Part shown: one piece after another, positions 7,500-15,968 of the stretch
Numbering within the stretch: the first letter of the stretch is position 1
Layout: each line of letters starts with the position of its first letter
NCBI GenBank assembly: GCA_964387645.1
Contig: CAYLYM010000018.1
Coordinates: 1 to 41,278, forward strand
Reading direction: 5' to 3'
Source of the DNA: CAYLYM01 sp964387645
Lineage (GTDB): Bacteria > Calditrichota > Calditrichia > RBG-13-44-9
Length of the DNA: 41,278 nt
Position numbers and translations under genes: made by a program
Notes under the pieces: generated by a model
The model's input: the letters and a program-made list of their open reading frames with translations, nothing else
Databases searched by the model: none
Told to the model about the DNA's origin: nothing

Positions 7500-8978
7500 A
7501 TGAAACAATTTAAAATCTGTTATGTATCCTCAGAAGTCTTTCCATTTGCCAAAACAGGCGGTCTGGCCGATGTTGCTGGTTCATTGCCCATTGCTCTCAA
7601 AGACAGAGATCAAGATATTCGAGTTATGACAACCAAATATAAATCTATCAACGAAAGAAAATATGTCTTAAGGGAAGTCATTCGGCTAAAAGAAGTAAAT
7701 TTAACCTTAGGTGGAAAGACTTTAGTTGCTAATGGTAAGACAGCCTTTTTACCCAATTCAAAAGTTCATGTGTATTTCCTCTATATTCCCGATTACTTCG
7801 ACCGAAAAGATATGTATGTTGATTCAAAGACCGGCAAAGATTTTGAAGATAATGCCGAACGGTTTGCGGCTTTCAGCAAATCTGTACTTGAAACTTTAAA
7901 ACTACTCTACTGGCAACCAGATATTATACATTGTAACGATTGGCAAACCGCATTGATTCCTTTCTACCTTAAAACCATTTATAAAAACGATGAATTTTTC
8001 AGTAATACCCGTACCGTTTTAACCATTCATAATTTGGCTTACCAGGGAAGCTTCCCATTAGAAAAAGCAGAAAAAGTTGATATCCTTACTGAATATATTC
8101 AACCCGACCGTGAATTTGAATTATACGGAAAGCTCAATTTCTTAAAAGGCGGTATTCATTTTGCCGATATTTTAAGCACAGTGAGTGAAAAATATGCAGA
8201 AGAAATCACTTCCGATCCTGAGTATGGTTTTGGTTTCGAAAAAATACTGGCTAAACGAAAAGAGGATCTTTACGGAATCCTGAACGGCGTTGATTATTCT
8301 ATTTGGAATCCAGAAAATGATACACTTATACCAGTAAACTACAACGCTGACACACTATCCAAAAAACAGCAAAATAAGATCATACTATGTAAACAGAATA
8401 ATTTAGAGTATCATCCTGATATACCGTTAATCGGTATGATCTCTCGTTTAGTAGACCAAAAAGGCTTCGACCTTATTTCAGAAGTTGCAGACGAACTACT
8501 ATCAATGGACATTCAGATGGTTATTCTTGGTATAGGTGACCCTAAATATCATGATCTATTAGCAAAAATGGCCAAAAAATATCCTAAAAAATTGGCTGTA
8601 AATTTACGTTTTGATAATAAGTTGGCCCATTTAATCGAGGCTGGAGCAGATATGTTCCTCATGCCGTCATATTATGAACCATGTGGACTAAATCAACTGT
8701 ACAGTTTGAAGTATGGGACGATTCCAATAGTTCGGGAAACTGGCGGATTAGCTGATTCTATTAAAAATTATAATCCTGATACTGGCGAAGGTAATGGCTT
8801 CACTTTCAAAGAATATAATGCACAGGCTATGCTTACTGCTATTAAAAATGCTGTAGAATTATTTGCTGACAAAAAGACTTGGATCGAATTACAAAAAAAA
8901 GGAATGGCCGAGGACTTTTCCTGGGACAGAGCCGCAGAAAAATATTTGGAACTCTACGAAAAAGTTTTAGAAAAATAA
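7500..8978 (+). CDS. glgA: Glycogen (starch) synthase, ADP-glucose type
   Basis: GT5 glycosyltransferase that extends alpha-1,4-glucan chains from ADP-glucose in the cytoplasm. At 492 residues it has normal family length. The N-terminal half starts ICYVSSEVFPFAKTGGLADV, with the ADP-glucose-binding K18-T-G-G-L motif. The C-terminal Rossmann half has LIGMISRLVDQKGFDLI and the donor-site segment SYYEPCGLNQLYSLKYG followed by TGGLADS (about 390-425). The start follows a GAGG ribosome binding site, 9 bp after the stop of the GalT-like gene, so the two form one transcription unit. A strong hairpin terminator at 9005-9033 closes it. No glgB, glgC or glgP lies nearby. Confidence 0.96.
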   Translation: MKQFKICYVSSEVFPFAKTGGLADVAGSLPIALKDRDQDIRVMTTKYKSINERKYVLREVIRLKEVNLTLGGKTLVANGKTAFLPNSKVHVYFLYIPDYFDRKDMYVDSKTGKDFEDNAERFAAFSKSVLETLKLLYWQPDIIHCNDWQTALIPFYLKTIYKNDEFFSNTRTVLTIHNLAYQGSFPLEKAEKVDILTEYIQPDREFELYGKLNFLKGGIHFADILSTVSEKYAEEITSDPEYGFGFEKILAKRKEDLYGILNGVDYSIWNPENDTLIPVNYNADTLSKKQQNKIILCKQNNLEYHPDIPLIGMISRLVDQKGFDLISEVADELLSMDIQMVILGIGDPKYHDLLAKMAKKYPKKLAVNLRFDNKLAHLIEAGADMFLMPSYYEPCGLNQLYSLKYGTIPIVRETGGLADSIKNYNPDTGEGNGFTFKEYNAQAMLTAIKNAVELFADKKTWIELQKKGMAEDFSWDRAAEKYLELYEKVLEK

Positions 8979-9004
8979 GAAGAAATAGTACTCTCATAAA
9001 ATAG

Positions 9005-9033
9005 GCCTCCGATCCAGAATCGGAGGCTTTTTT
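9005..9033 (+). terminator. Rho-independent terminator after glgA
   Basis: Perfect 9-bp stem GCCTCCGAT / ATCGGAGGC (9005-9013 with 9019-9027), a 5-base loop and a following T6 run. It lies 26 bp after the glgA stop codon. Confidence 0.9.
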
Positions 9034-9120
9034 AATTTAAAATAATTCGATTAAAAAAATGAAAAAACATGTAGACTTTTTATAGAGAGTAAGATTTTAA
9101 AACTGTAATTGGTAGAAAAA

Positions 9121-9702
9121 ATGAGAACCGTGATTCACGCTAAATATCCTGCTGTTTTTTTGGACCGTGATGGAACCATTTGTGTAGAAAAAAATTACCT
9201 CAGTAAAATTGAAGATCTAGAACTCATTCCAGGCTCAGCAGAAGCCATACATTTACTGAACAAATCTGGTTATAAAGTAGTTATCATTAGCAATCAATCC
9301 GGAATAGCCAAAGGCTATCTCGATGAGCACACTGTAAAAAAGATTAATGAGGCGCTGATTCTGGAATTGGCCAAACATAAGGCTCAAATTGACGGTATTT
9401 TTTATTGTCCTCATCACCCGAAAGGATTTCCTCCTTTCAATAAAAAATGTCTTTGTCGCAAACCTGCACCAGGCATGATTCTTAAAGCATCTCAGCAACT
9501 TAAATTGGATGTTTCACAATCTGTGGTAATTGGAGATAAATTGTCTGATATTGAAACCGCTCATCGTTTGAAAATACCAGGCATCCTAGTTTTAACCGGC
9601 TATGGTAAATCGCAACTAAGAAACAGTTCCTCTATTAAACCAGAATACATTGCAAATCATCTTTTAGATGCCGTCATTTGGTGGTTAAAAAAGGAGAAGT
9701 AA
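9121..9702 (+). CDS. gmhB: D-glycero-D-manno-heptose 1,7-bisphosphate phosphatase family (HAD)
   Basis: Cytoplasmic HAD-superfamily phosphatase that removes the C7 phosphate of heptose bisphosphate on the way to ADP-heptose for the LPS core. From the ATG at 9121 it is 193 residues. Motif I is FLDRDGT (nucleophile Asp15, acid Asp17), motif II is ISNQSG (56-61), and the GmhB-type zinc loop has Cys96, His98, Cys110 and Cys112. Motif III/IV follow with RKPAPGM and IGDKLSDI (Asp139). An in-frame TTG at 9109 would add four residues, but neither start has a strong ribosome site; ATG is preferred. The related histidinol-phosphatase subfamily shares the zinc loop, but gmhA lies 1 kb downstream, which supports the heptose role. 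Confidence 0.9.
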   Translation: MRTVIHAKYPAVFLDRDGTICVEKNYLSKIEDLELIPGSAEAIHLLNKSGYKVVIISNQSGIAKGYLDEHTVKKINEALILELAKHKAQIDGIFYCPHHPKGFPPFNKKCLCRKPAPGMILKASQQLKLDVSQSVVIGDKLSDIETAHRLKIPGILVLTGYGKSQLRNSSSIKPEYIANHLLDAVIWWLKKEK

Positions 9703-9909
9703 AATATTTTTCAGACAACAAATATAAAATAACGCATTCTATATAATTTATTAATGCTCAAACTTCATGAAGCTACAATAATTATAACTTTGAATCCTCT
9801 CAGTTAGATAAAAAAAATTTTTATAGAAGGACAATCCCCTTTTTAAATAGCTTGATTTTCATATATCTAATTGTTATTTTTTAACTTAATTTAATAGAGA
9901 GTAAGTTAT

Positions 9910-10662
9910 ATGAAAACAGAAACTTACCAAAAATTAAAAAATATTATTGAAGCCCATGGCACTGGTTTCGTTTTGTTATTAGACCCTGACAAATTAGCCA
10001 TAGAAGACATTGAAAAAACACTGGCGGGAATTAAAGAAAAAGGAGTGGACGCAATTTTTATTGGTGGGACATTCCTACTCCAAAAAAATTTTGATCAATT
10101 TGTACAGAAAGTAAAACAAACTGCAGATGATCTACCGGTCATTCTATTTCCTGGAAGTATTTACCAAATTTCCAGGTTTGCTGATGCTCTATTATACCTT
10201 TCCGTAATAAGTGGAAGGAATCCTGCACATCTCATTGAAAATCAAGTAATCGCGGCCCCGGTTGTTTGGCAAATGCAAATCGAAGCTATTTCTTGCGCTT
10301 ATATGTTAATTGAATCGGGCCGGGTAACCAGCGCTGAGTTCATGAGTAATTCCCGCCCTCTTCCAAGAAACAAACCTGAGTTGGCCCTGGCTCACTCTCT
10401 TGCAGCCCAATATCTAGGATTTAAATTGATTTACCTCGAGGCGGGAAGCGGCGCTCAATTATCAGTTCCGGAAGAAATAATTACAGTAATTAGTCAAACT
10501 GTATCTATTCCTGTGATAGTTGGCGGAGGTATTCGATCTCCCGAAGTCGCTGCCCAAAAAGCTGGAGCTGGAGCTTCATTTATCGTCATTGGCAATTTTT
10601 TCGAAGTTGAAAAAAATCAGGCTTTAATAAAAGAATTTGCTGATGCTATTCACCACAAATAA
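9910..10662 (+). CDS. Geranylgeranylglyceryl phosphate synthase-like prenyltransferase (GGGPS/PcrB family)
   Basis: TIM-barrel prenyltransferase expected to join a polyprenyl diphosphate to sn-glycerol 1-phosphate through an ether bond. The 250 residues carry the family signature in order: LLLDPDK (22-28), IGGTFLL (51-57), LFPGS (79-83), SGRNP (101-105), LIYLEAGSGA (173-182) with the Glu and Gly for phosphate binding, VGGGIRSPE (204-212) and VIGNFFE (226-232). The length and the insert-rich middle resemble the bacterial and archaeal group II enzymes, known from Bacteroidetes and archaea, rather than the shorter Firmicutes PcrB. It sits between gmhB and gmhA with gaps of about 210 and 80 bp and its own GAGAG ribosome site. 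No glycerol-1-phosphate dehydrogenase or second ether synthase (DGGGPS) lies in the window, so a complete ether-lipid route cannot be shown. Confidence 0.9.
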   Translation: MKTETYQKLKNIIEAHGTGFVLLLDPDKLAIEDIEKTLAGIKEKGVDAIFIGGTFLLQKNFDQFVQKVKQTADDLPVILFPGSIYQISRFADALLYLSVISGRNPAHLIENQVIAAPVVWQMQIEAISCAYMLIESGRVTSAEFMSNSRPLPRNKPELALAHSLAAQYLGFKLIYLEAGSGAQLSVPEEIITVISQTVSIPVIVGGGIRSPEVAAQKAGAGASFIVIGNFFEVEKNQALIKEFADAIHHK

Positions 10663-10732
10663 TAATAGTTTGTTTTTTCATTTAAATTCATTTTTGAACT
10701 AATAAATCATGGAAACATTTTATAGAAATCAC

Positions 10733-10737
10733 AGAGG
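10733..10737 (+). promoter_or_regulatory. Ribosome binding site fixing the gmhA start
   Basis: AGAGG seven bases before the ATG at 10745. No comparable purine block precedes the in-frame ATG at 10709, so the shorter protein is preferred. Confidence 0.6.
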
Positions 10738-10744
10738 TAAAAAC

Positions 10745-11338
10745 ATGAAAAATGAATGGGAAACTCTCATCAAAGATTCAATTTCCGAAAGTATAAAAGT
10801 TAAAGAATTCATTCTTGAGGAAGCTCAGGTTTTTATCAAAAGAGCCGCAGACCAAATCGTTACTTCCCTTAAAAATGGTAAAAAACTTCTACTCTGTGGA
10901 AACGGTGGTAGTGCCGCCGATGCACAACACATTGCCGCTGAATTGGTTGTTCGCCTTAAAGTCGGCTTCGATCGACCCGCCATTCCAGCTCTTGCCCTTA
11001 CTGTAGACACCTCCGTTCTCACAGCCTGTAGCAATGATTATAAATTCGAATTTGTCTTTGCCCGGCAAATAGAAGCATTAGGAGAGCTGGGAGATACCCT
11101 GATTGCCATTAGTACTTCCGGTAATTCTCCCAATGTTATTGAAGCTGTGAATATGGCCCATGAAAAGGGGCTTTATGTGATTGGTTTCCTGGGTGGAAAT
11201 GGTGGAAAATTAAAAAAATTGGTCGACCTTCCTGTCATTATCCCTTCAAATAATACAGCTCGGATACAGGAAGGTCATATCCTCATCGCCCATATCGTTT
11301 GCGACATCATTGAACGTGAATTATTTCCAGAACAATGA
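10745..11338 (+). CDS. gmhA: Sedoheptulose 7-phosphate isomerase
   Basis: SIS-domain isomerase that converts sedoheptulose 7-phosphate to D-glycero-D-manno-heptose 7-phosphate, the first step to ADP-heptose for LPS. The 197 residues show the GmhA signature CGNGGSAADAQHIAAE (51-66, with metal/active residues His62 and Glu66), STSGNSPNV (123-131) and the C-terminal RIQEGHILIAHIVCD (173-187, Gln175 and His183). An upstream in-frame ATG at 10709 would add 12 residues, but AGAGG at 10733-10737 lies 7 bp before the ATG at 10745, so that start is chosen. With gmhB 1 kb upstream it supplies two of the heptose pathway steps. Confidence 0.94.
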   Translation: MKNEWETLIKDSISESIKVKEFILEEAQVFIKRAADQIVTSLKNGKKLLLCGNGGSAADAQHIAAELVVRLKVGFDRPAIPALALTVDTSVLTACSNDYKFEFVFARQIEALGELGDTLIAISTSGNSPNVIEAVNMAHEKGLYVIGFLGGNGGKLKKLVDLPVIIPSNNTARIQEGHILIAHIVCDIIERELFPEQ

Positions 11339-11559
11339 TTATTTAATACATCATGGATAAACAAACCCGTTTGAGAACAGTTTCTTCAAAAGATCTATAC
11401 AAATATAATAACTTGTCATTCACTCTCATCCAAAATAAGATATCTAAATGGAAAAATAATAAGAGAAAGGTTTCAATTTTGTAAATTAGCTTTATAAAAT
11501 TAATAAAAATTCTAACAAATAAAATCATGAATAAATTCAGTCAAATTTTACATCCCGAG
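11339..11559. other. Gene-free stretch after gmhA
   Basis: Very AT-rich, no credible coding frame and no strong terminator. With 11560-12505 it forms a gap of more than 1.1 kb between gmhA and the copper ATPase. The middle is an IS relic; 12201-12505 is again featureless AT-rich DNA that probably carries the copper ATPase promoter. Confidence 0.6.
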
Positions 11560-12200
11560 TTTGACAATTAATTTTTGTAATTTATTGTTTTTATTGAATT
11601 GAATTTTCAAAAAAAGAGAAAATTGTCTACAGGATATTTTTAAGGAAGCAAAAATATCCGTAAGATTTGGAAATGTTTAATCAGGCCAATAGACCTGATA
11701 ATTCATATTTCTCTATGACATTTTTCAAATGTTTTAACTTTAAATATCTTTCCAGCTAATGGTTTGTGTTTGCCTTTTAGATAAAACACATGCTCAGCTA
11801 ATTTAACCTAGGAGAGTTCTAACGAATTGATGGCTTCTCGGATTTGCTCTGGAGAGACTTTGATGCCCTGACGCTGGAGCCGAATATCCAGGGCTCGCTC
11901 CAGCACAAATGCCATAAATCATACCACAAAATACCCTTTGATTCGTCGAGATGTCCAATGATAAATGGGATGGGTTCGCATGGTGGACTTCAATACCCGA
12001 AAGGCCTCTTCAATACGCTACGGTTGACGGTAGGCATCGATGATCTGCAAAGCATCCATTTGCTAGACACTGCTTTGAGTGGCCATGTAACCATCCCAAC
12101 GGCCTCCTCCTGGATACGCTCCTCATCCAGTGCTACCGCTTCCCGTTCTCCCCGGGTGGCAATATAGCGATAATAATCTTACTGCTCTAAAACTGTCAAA
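11560..12200 (-). mobile_element. Second IS1634-like relic, probably internally deleted
   Basis: The stretch is bounded by TTTGACA (11560-11566) and its complement TGTCAAA (12194-12200), the same core that lies inside the perfect inverted repeats of the relic at 3203-4235. It encloses a minus-strand transposase C-terminal portion. The outer boundaries rest on seven bases only and are uncertain. The N-terminal transposase portion is missing: coding similarity starts almost at the right edge. This is the reciprocal of the first relic, which lacks the C-terminal portion. Confidence 0.6.
11808..12190 (-). pseudogene. Degenerate IS1634-type transposase (C-terminal third)
   Basis: Read on the minus strand from about 12190: DYYRYIATRGEREAVALDEE, a frame change, DGYMATQSS, an in-frame stop, then IIDAYRQP, RIEEAFRVLKSTMRTHPIYH, SRRIKGYF, a further frame change, FMAFVLERALDIRLQRQGIK and QIREAINSLELS, ending at a stop near 11808. 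The RIEE(A/S)FR...K(S/T)MRTRPIYHW block is the C-terminal catalytic-glutamate region of IS4-superfamily (IS1634-type) transposases. Beyond the stop, KLAEHVFYLKGKHKPLAGK continues in line with the family's C-terminal tail down to about 11740. The open frame on the opposite strand here is only its shadow. Non-functional. Confidence 0.8.
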
Positions 12201-12505
12201 GTTGAGATAAAATACTTTTTAGAACAATATTTCATTGTAAGTTTCGAATGCCTCTTTAATATTAATTGAATTTTTTATTTTTCAGAGAATTCCGGATCGA
12301 TAAATCATTAAACAGTGACTTGATTTTTAAAAAATATTCTTCAATTTGTGAATAATAATATTTAAAATAGAGTAAAATTATTAATATGAAACATTTAAAT
12401 CGATTATACATCTAAATTTGCAGAGGATAAAAACTGTGGCATGGAATTTGTTCCAAATTTTTAAGTAGGTATGAATAAAAAAAAGTATGATAAGGAGATG
12501 AGAGA

Positions 12506-15178
12506 ATGGTACAAGACCCTGTGTGCAAAATGGATATAGAAGAAAAAAATGCAGTGGCGATCAGCCATTATAATGGGAAAACTTATTATTTCTGTTCACA
12601 GTCGTGCAAAGATCAATTTAATTCGAACCCTGAAAATTTTATTTCTGTTAAATCCATCGAAAACAAATCAAATGCGGCTTCATCCATAAATACTGAAGCA
12701 AACAATCATCCTGTCCCTCTGATACATTCAAAAAAAATTGAGTTAAATGTACCTATCCAGGGGATGACTTGTGCCTCGTGCGCCATGCATGTAGAAAGGG
12801 CGTTAAATAGTGTGAATTCAGTAGTTGAAGCCCATGTGAACCTGGCCACAGCCAAAGCCAGCATTGAGTTGAATAGCGAATCGTTTGAACCGAAAGAAAT
12901 TGTTCAGGCGGTTCAAAATGCTGGATATGATGTCTTGACTGAAACGGTGAATCTACCAATCGGTGGAATGACATGTGCATCCTGTGCCAGCCATGTGGAG
13001 CAGGCCTTGAAGAAGGTACCGGGAGTGGTAGAAGCTGAGGTGAATCTTGCAACAGAGAAGGCTACCGTCACTTTTATTCCTGGTGTCGCACAATTAGAGG
13101 ATTTCAAAAGGGCTGTTAAAGATGCTGGATATGAAGTTTTGGAAACGTTGGATGAATCAGGAACAATTGAGTCCAGTTCGGTTGATCAGGAAGAAGAAAA
13201 AATGCGTCAGGCCAGATTTCGCATGACGGTTGCCTGGATTTTCACCGTGCCTATCATTTTATGGATGTTTTTAGAAATGTTTTTCGGCATTGTCTGGCCC
13301 AATGCAGTCATTTTTAATCTGGGCATGATTGCTTTATCCCTGCCAGTTTTGTTTTGGGTTGGACGCAAAACCTATAGAAGTGGTTTGAAAGCCGTACTAC
13401 ATGGCCATGCCAATATGGATACGCTGATCGCTTTAGGAACAGGTATATCGCTTCTGACCGGTCCGGTCTCCTTTTTATTCCCGGTAGCCAATTACGCAGG
13501 CGTGGCTGGAATGATTATGGCTTTTCATCTTACCGGACGTTATGTTGAAGAAACCGCAAAAGGCCGGGCTTCTCAAGCCATTCGAAAACTTTTAGAACTT
13601 GGAGCTAAAACGGCACGAATTCTGAAAAATGGAAAGGAAGTGGAAGTGCCGATTGAAAAGGTTGAAGTGGGCGACGTTATGGTTGTTCGTCCCGGAGAGA
13701 AGATTCCTACCGATGGGGTGGTTGTAGAGGGAATCAGTGCGGTGGATGAATCCATGGCTACCGGCGAAAGTATGCCTGTAACTCGGAGACCTGGTGATGA
13801 GGTTATTGGCGCCACCGTGAATCAGGAAGGCTTGCTCAAAGTGAGAGCAACGAAAATTGGTAAAGATACTTTCCTCTCCCAGGTCATTAAAATGGTAGAA
13901 GAGTGCCAGGGATCCAAAGTGCCTATTCAGGAGTTTGCTGATAAAATTACTGCTATATTTGTTCCCACTGTCATTGGAATTGCTTTACTCACGTTAGCAC
14001 TGTGGTTGTTGTTCCCGGGACTTATGCATACCTTTGTGAGTTTTGGTTCTTTTCTGCCCTGGGTAAATCCCAATATGGGAATTATTACCCTGGCCATCGT
14101 GTCCATGGTAGCGGTTCTGGTTATTGCCTGTCCCTGTGCGCTGGGTCTGGCTACGCCAACTGCGCTTATGGTGGGTAGCGGCAAGGGCGCCGAAAATGGA
14201 ATCCTCATCCGTTCTGGCGAAGCCATTCAGACGCTGAAAGATGTTCGGGTGGTTATTTTTGATAAAACCGGAACCATAACCAAGGGCAAGCCAGAGGTGA
14301 CAGATATTATTAGTTTCGGTAATAACAGTGAGAAGAAGATTTTAGAGTACGCTGCTGCAGCAGAGAAAGGAAGCGAGCATCCGCTTGGAAAAGCTATTGT
14401 CGAACGAGCCAGATCAGAAAAACTGGATTTGGTTGAACCGCAAGAATTCCAAGCTATTCGTGGAAAGGGGGTTGTTGCAAAAGTTTATAGCAAAAGGGTG
14501 TTAGTAGGGTCGCGAAAACTTTTGCACGATTTTAACCTGAATGCTTCTGTATTTGAAATGGATCTTCTGCGGCTGGAAAACGAAGCTAAAACCGCCATAT
14601 TGGTTGCTATCAATGAAAAAGTTGTTGGAATTATTGCGGTTGCTGATACTTTAAAAGAAGATTCCGAGAAGGCCATTGCTGAATTACATCGCTTAGGTTT
14701 GCAAACGGCCATGATTACCGGGGACAACCGGCAAACGGCCGAAGCGATTGCAAAAAAGGTTGGCATCGATCATGTTATGGCTGAAGTTCTTCCAGACGGC
14801 AAGGTCAATGAGGTTAAAAAATTACAGGAGCGCTTCGGAGTGGTTGCTTTTGTCGGTGATGGTATTAATGATGCACCAGCTTTAACACAAGCCAATGTTG
14901 GAATCGCCATTGGCACTGGAACGGATATCGCCATAGAAGCCAGCGATGTGACCCTGGTGCGTAGTGAATTAACCAGTGTGGTAAAAGCTATCAATTTAAG
15001 TAAAGCCACATTTCGCAAGATACGTCAGAACCTTTTCTGGGCCTTTTTCTATAATGTTGCCATGATTCCACTGGCCATGATCGGGTGGATGCATCCGGTT
15101 CTGGCTGAAATTGCCATGGCTACTTCTTCCATTACGGTGGTGAGTAATGCCAATTTACTCAAGCGGGTAAAAATTTAA
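12506..15178 (+). CDS. copA: Copper-type P1B ATPase with N-terminal YHS and two HMA domains
   Basis: Inner-membrane ATPase that exports Cu(I) (or Ag(I)). The 890 residues begin with a YHS metal-binding domain (DPVCKMD at 4-10, then YYFCSQSCK at 27-35). Two heavy-metal-associated domains follow, each with GMTCASC (Cys89/92 and Cys157/160). The membrane core has the CPC metal site (542-544), the TGES actuator (419-422), the phosphorylation site Asp586 in DKTGT, the HP motif SEHPLGKA (623-630) and GDGINDAP (784-791). The C-terminal helices carry YN (849-850) and MATSS (871-875), the residues typical of the Cu(I) class. AAGGAG 8 bp upstream supports the start. No CueR/CsoR regulator or copper chaperone is adjacent, and it stands alone after an IS relic. 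Its composition looks less AT-rich than its surroundings, so acquisition by transfer is possible but not shown. Confidence 0.96.
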   Translation: MVQDPVCKMDIEEKNAVAISHYNGKTYYFCSQSCKDQFNSNPENFISVKSIENKSNAASSINTEANNHPVPLIHSKKIELNVPIQGMTCASCAMHVERALNSVNSVVEAHVNLATAKASIELNSESFEPKEIVQAVQNAGYDVLTETVNLPIGGMTCASCASHVEQALKKVPGVVEAEVNLATEKATVTFIPGVAQLEDFKRAVKDAGYEVLETLDESGTIESSSVDQEEEKMRQARFRMTVAWIFTVPIILWMFLEMFFGIVWPNAVIFNLGMIALSLPVLFWVGRKTYRSGLKAVLHGHANMDTLIALGTGISLLTGPVSFLFPVANYAGVAGMIMAFHLTGRYVEETAKGRASQAIRKLLELGAKTARILKNGKEVEVPIEKVEVGDVMVVRPGEKIPTDGVVVEGISAVDESMATGESMPVTRRPGDEVIGATVNQEGLLKVRATKIGKDTFLSQVIKMVEECQGSKVPIQEFADKITAIFVPTVIGIALLTLALWLLFPGLMHTFVSFGSFLPWVNPNMGIITLAIVSMVAVLVIACPCALGLATPTALMVGSGKGAENGILIRSGEAIQTLKDVRVVIFDKTGTITKGKPEVTDIISFGNNSEKKILEYAAAAEKGSEHPLGKAIVERARSEKLDLVEPQEFQAIRGKGVVAKVYSKRVLVGSRKLLHDFNLNASVFEMDLLRLENEAKTAILVAINEKVVGIIAVADTLKEDSEKAIAELHRLGLQTAMITGDNRQTAEAIAKKVGIDHVMAEVLPDGKVNEVKKLQERFGVVAFVGDGINDAPALTQANVGIAIGTGTDIAIEASDVTLVRSELTSVVKAINLSKATFRKIRQNLFWAFFYNVAMIPLAMIGWMHPVLAEIAMATSSITVVSNANLLKRVKI

Positions 15179-15282
15179 ATCAGTAAATGATTCTAAAATA
15201 ACCAAAAGAAGGGGGATAGAAAAAGCGAGAACAAGTATTGAATTAAATTGATTAATATTAAGCAATATTTTATATTTTTAAC

Positions 15283-15666
15283 GTGAATTTTAATTCGAAT
15301 AAATGGTTTCCCTTTTTAAGTATTCGCAAGAAACTTATTATTACTTTCACGCCGCTCTCTTTTGTTCCTCTCAGTGTTATTGGTATCATTAGTATTTCCC
15401 ACACTATTAAATTAATGCGGGAAATTGCCTACCAAAATCTTCAACATGATATTACGATAATAAAAGAACGAGATGGAAAATTTTTATTTAATATTAAACT
15501 TAACTTAGAATTCTTAAGCAATTCTCCAATATTTGAACGATACATTCAGGAAATGGGAACGCGAGTGGAATCTCAGAACTCTGAAACCACTTCCCTGCTT
15601 CATCCATTTCGTAAACCATCTGATAAAATCTTATCTTTTTTACAAGTTAAATTTCTTCCCTATTAA
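15283..15666 (+). pseudogene. Truncated N-terminus of a membrane sensor protein
   Basis: From a GTG at 15283 the frame gives 127 residues starting with a basic segment (SIRKKLIITF) and one membrane helix (about 20-40), then a helical periplasmic-looking stretch LNLEFLSNSPIFERYIQEMG. This resembles the start of a sensor histidine kinase or chemoreceptor with an extracellular sensing domain. The frame stops at 15666 after a low-complexity, AT-rich run, with no second membrane helix, HAMP or kinase domain; nothing downstream continues it. It is most likely a broken gene. It could alternatively be a small one-helix membrane protein, but there is no good ribosome site. Confidence 0.5.
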
Positions 15667-15791
15667 ATCAACTAATTAAAAAATCCCTTGAATAATTTCT
15701 TTTAATAATAAAACATTACTATCTACTTGAAAATAAAGGGTGCTCATTTCTTTTTAACGTCTTAAAGTTGGACTAAAAGAAAGGAGTCATT

Positions 15792-15968
15792 ATGGCACAA
15801 GATTTACTAACTGCAGGTAAAATAGCTAAAGAATGGGGCGTGGCACAAAAGGATGTGAAAAAGACTATTGAAAAGCTCGGTCTACAACCGGATGTTAAAA
15901 AAGGCGCCTGTATTTATTACACCAGAGAAACCGCAGAAAAAATTAAGAAAGCATTAAAGGAAGATTAG
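15792..15968 (+). CDS. Small helix-turn-helix-like protein, 58 residues
   Basis: A short gene starting at ATG 15792 behind AAAGGAG (spacing about 6). It reads MAQDLLTAGKIAKEWGVAQ, then VKKTIEKLGLQPD, ACIYYTRETAEKIKKALKED. The order 'tagkIAkewGVaqkdVkktIeklGl...' fits a MerR/excisionase-like winged helix-turn-helix: a helix, a turn at Gly-Val, a recognition helix, then a beta hairpin with a Tyr pair and a final helix. Similar 55-65 residue proteins occur in several anaerobic bacteria, to my recollection, without an assigned function. Good ribosome site, lysine-rich composition and even codon use support a real gene. It sits in a zone of otherwise broken genes. DNA binding is inference. Confidence 0.75.
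   Translation: MAQDLLTAGKIAKEWGVAQKDVKKTIEKLGLQPDVKKGACIYYTRETAEKIKKALKED

Noticed and set aside
9109..9120. TTG at 9109 as start of the heptose phosphatase
   Set aside because: Adds only four residues, has no ribosome site at proper spacing, and an ATG follows at 9121.
11844..12167. A 107-residue plus-strand open reading frame
   Set aside because: It is the shadow of the minus-strand transposase relic; the opposite strand gives recognisable transposase sequence.
12913..15018. Several long minus-strand reading frames within the copper ATPase gene
   Set aside because: They are antisense shadows of a clearly functional gene with all catalytic motifs.
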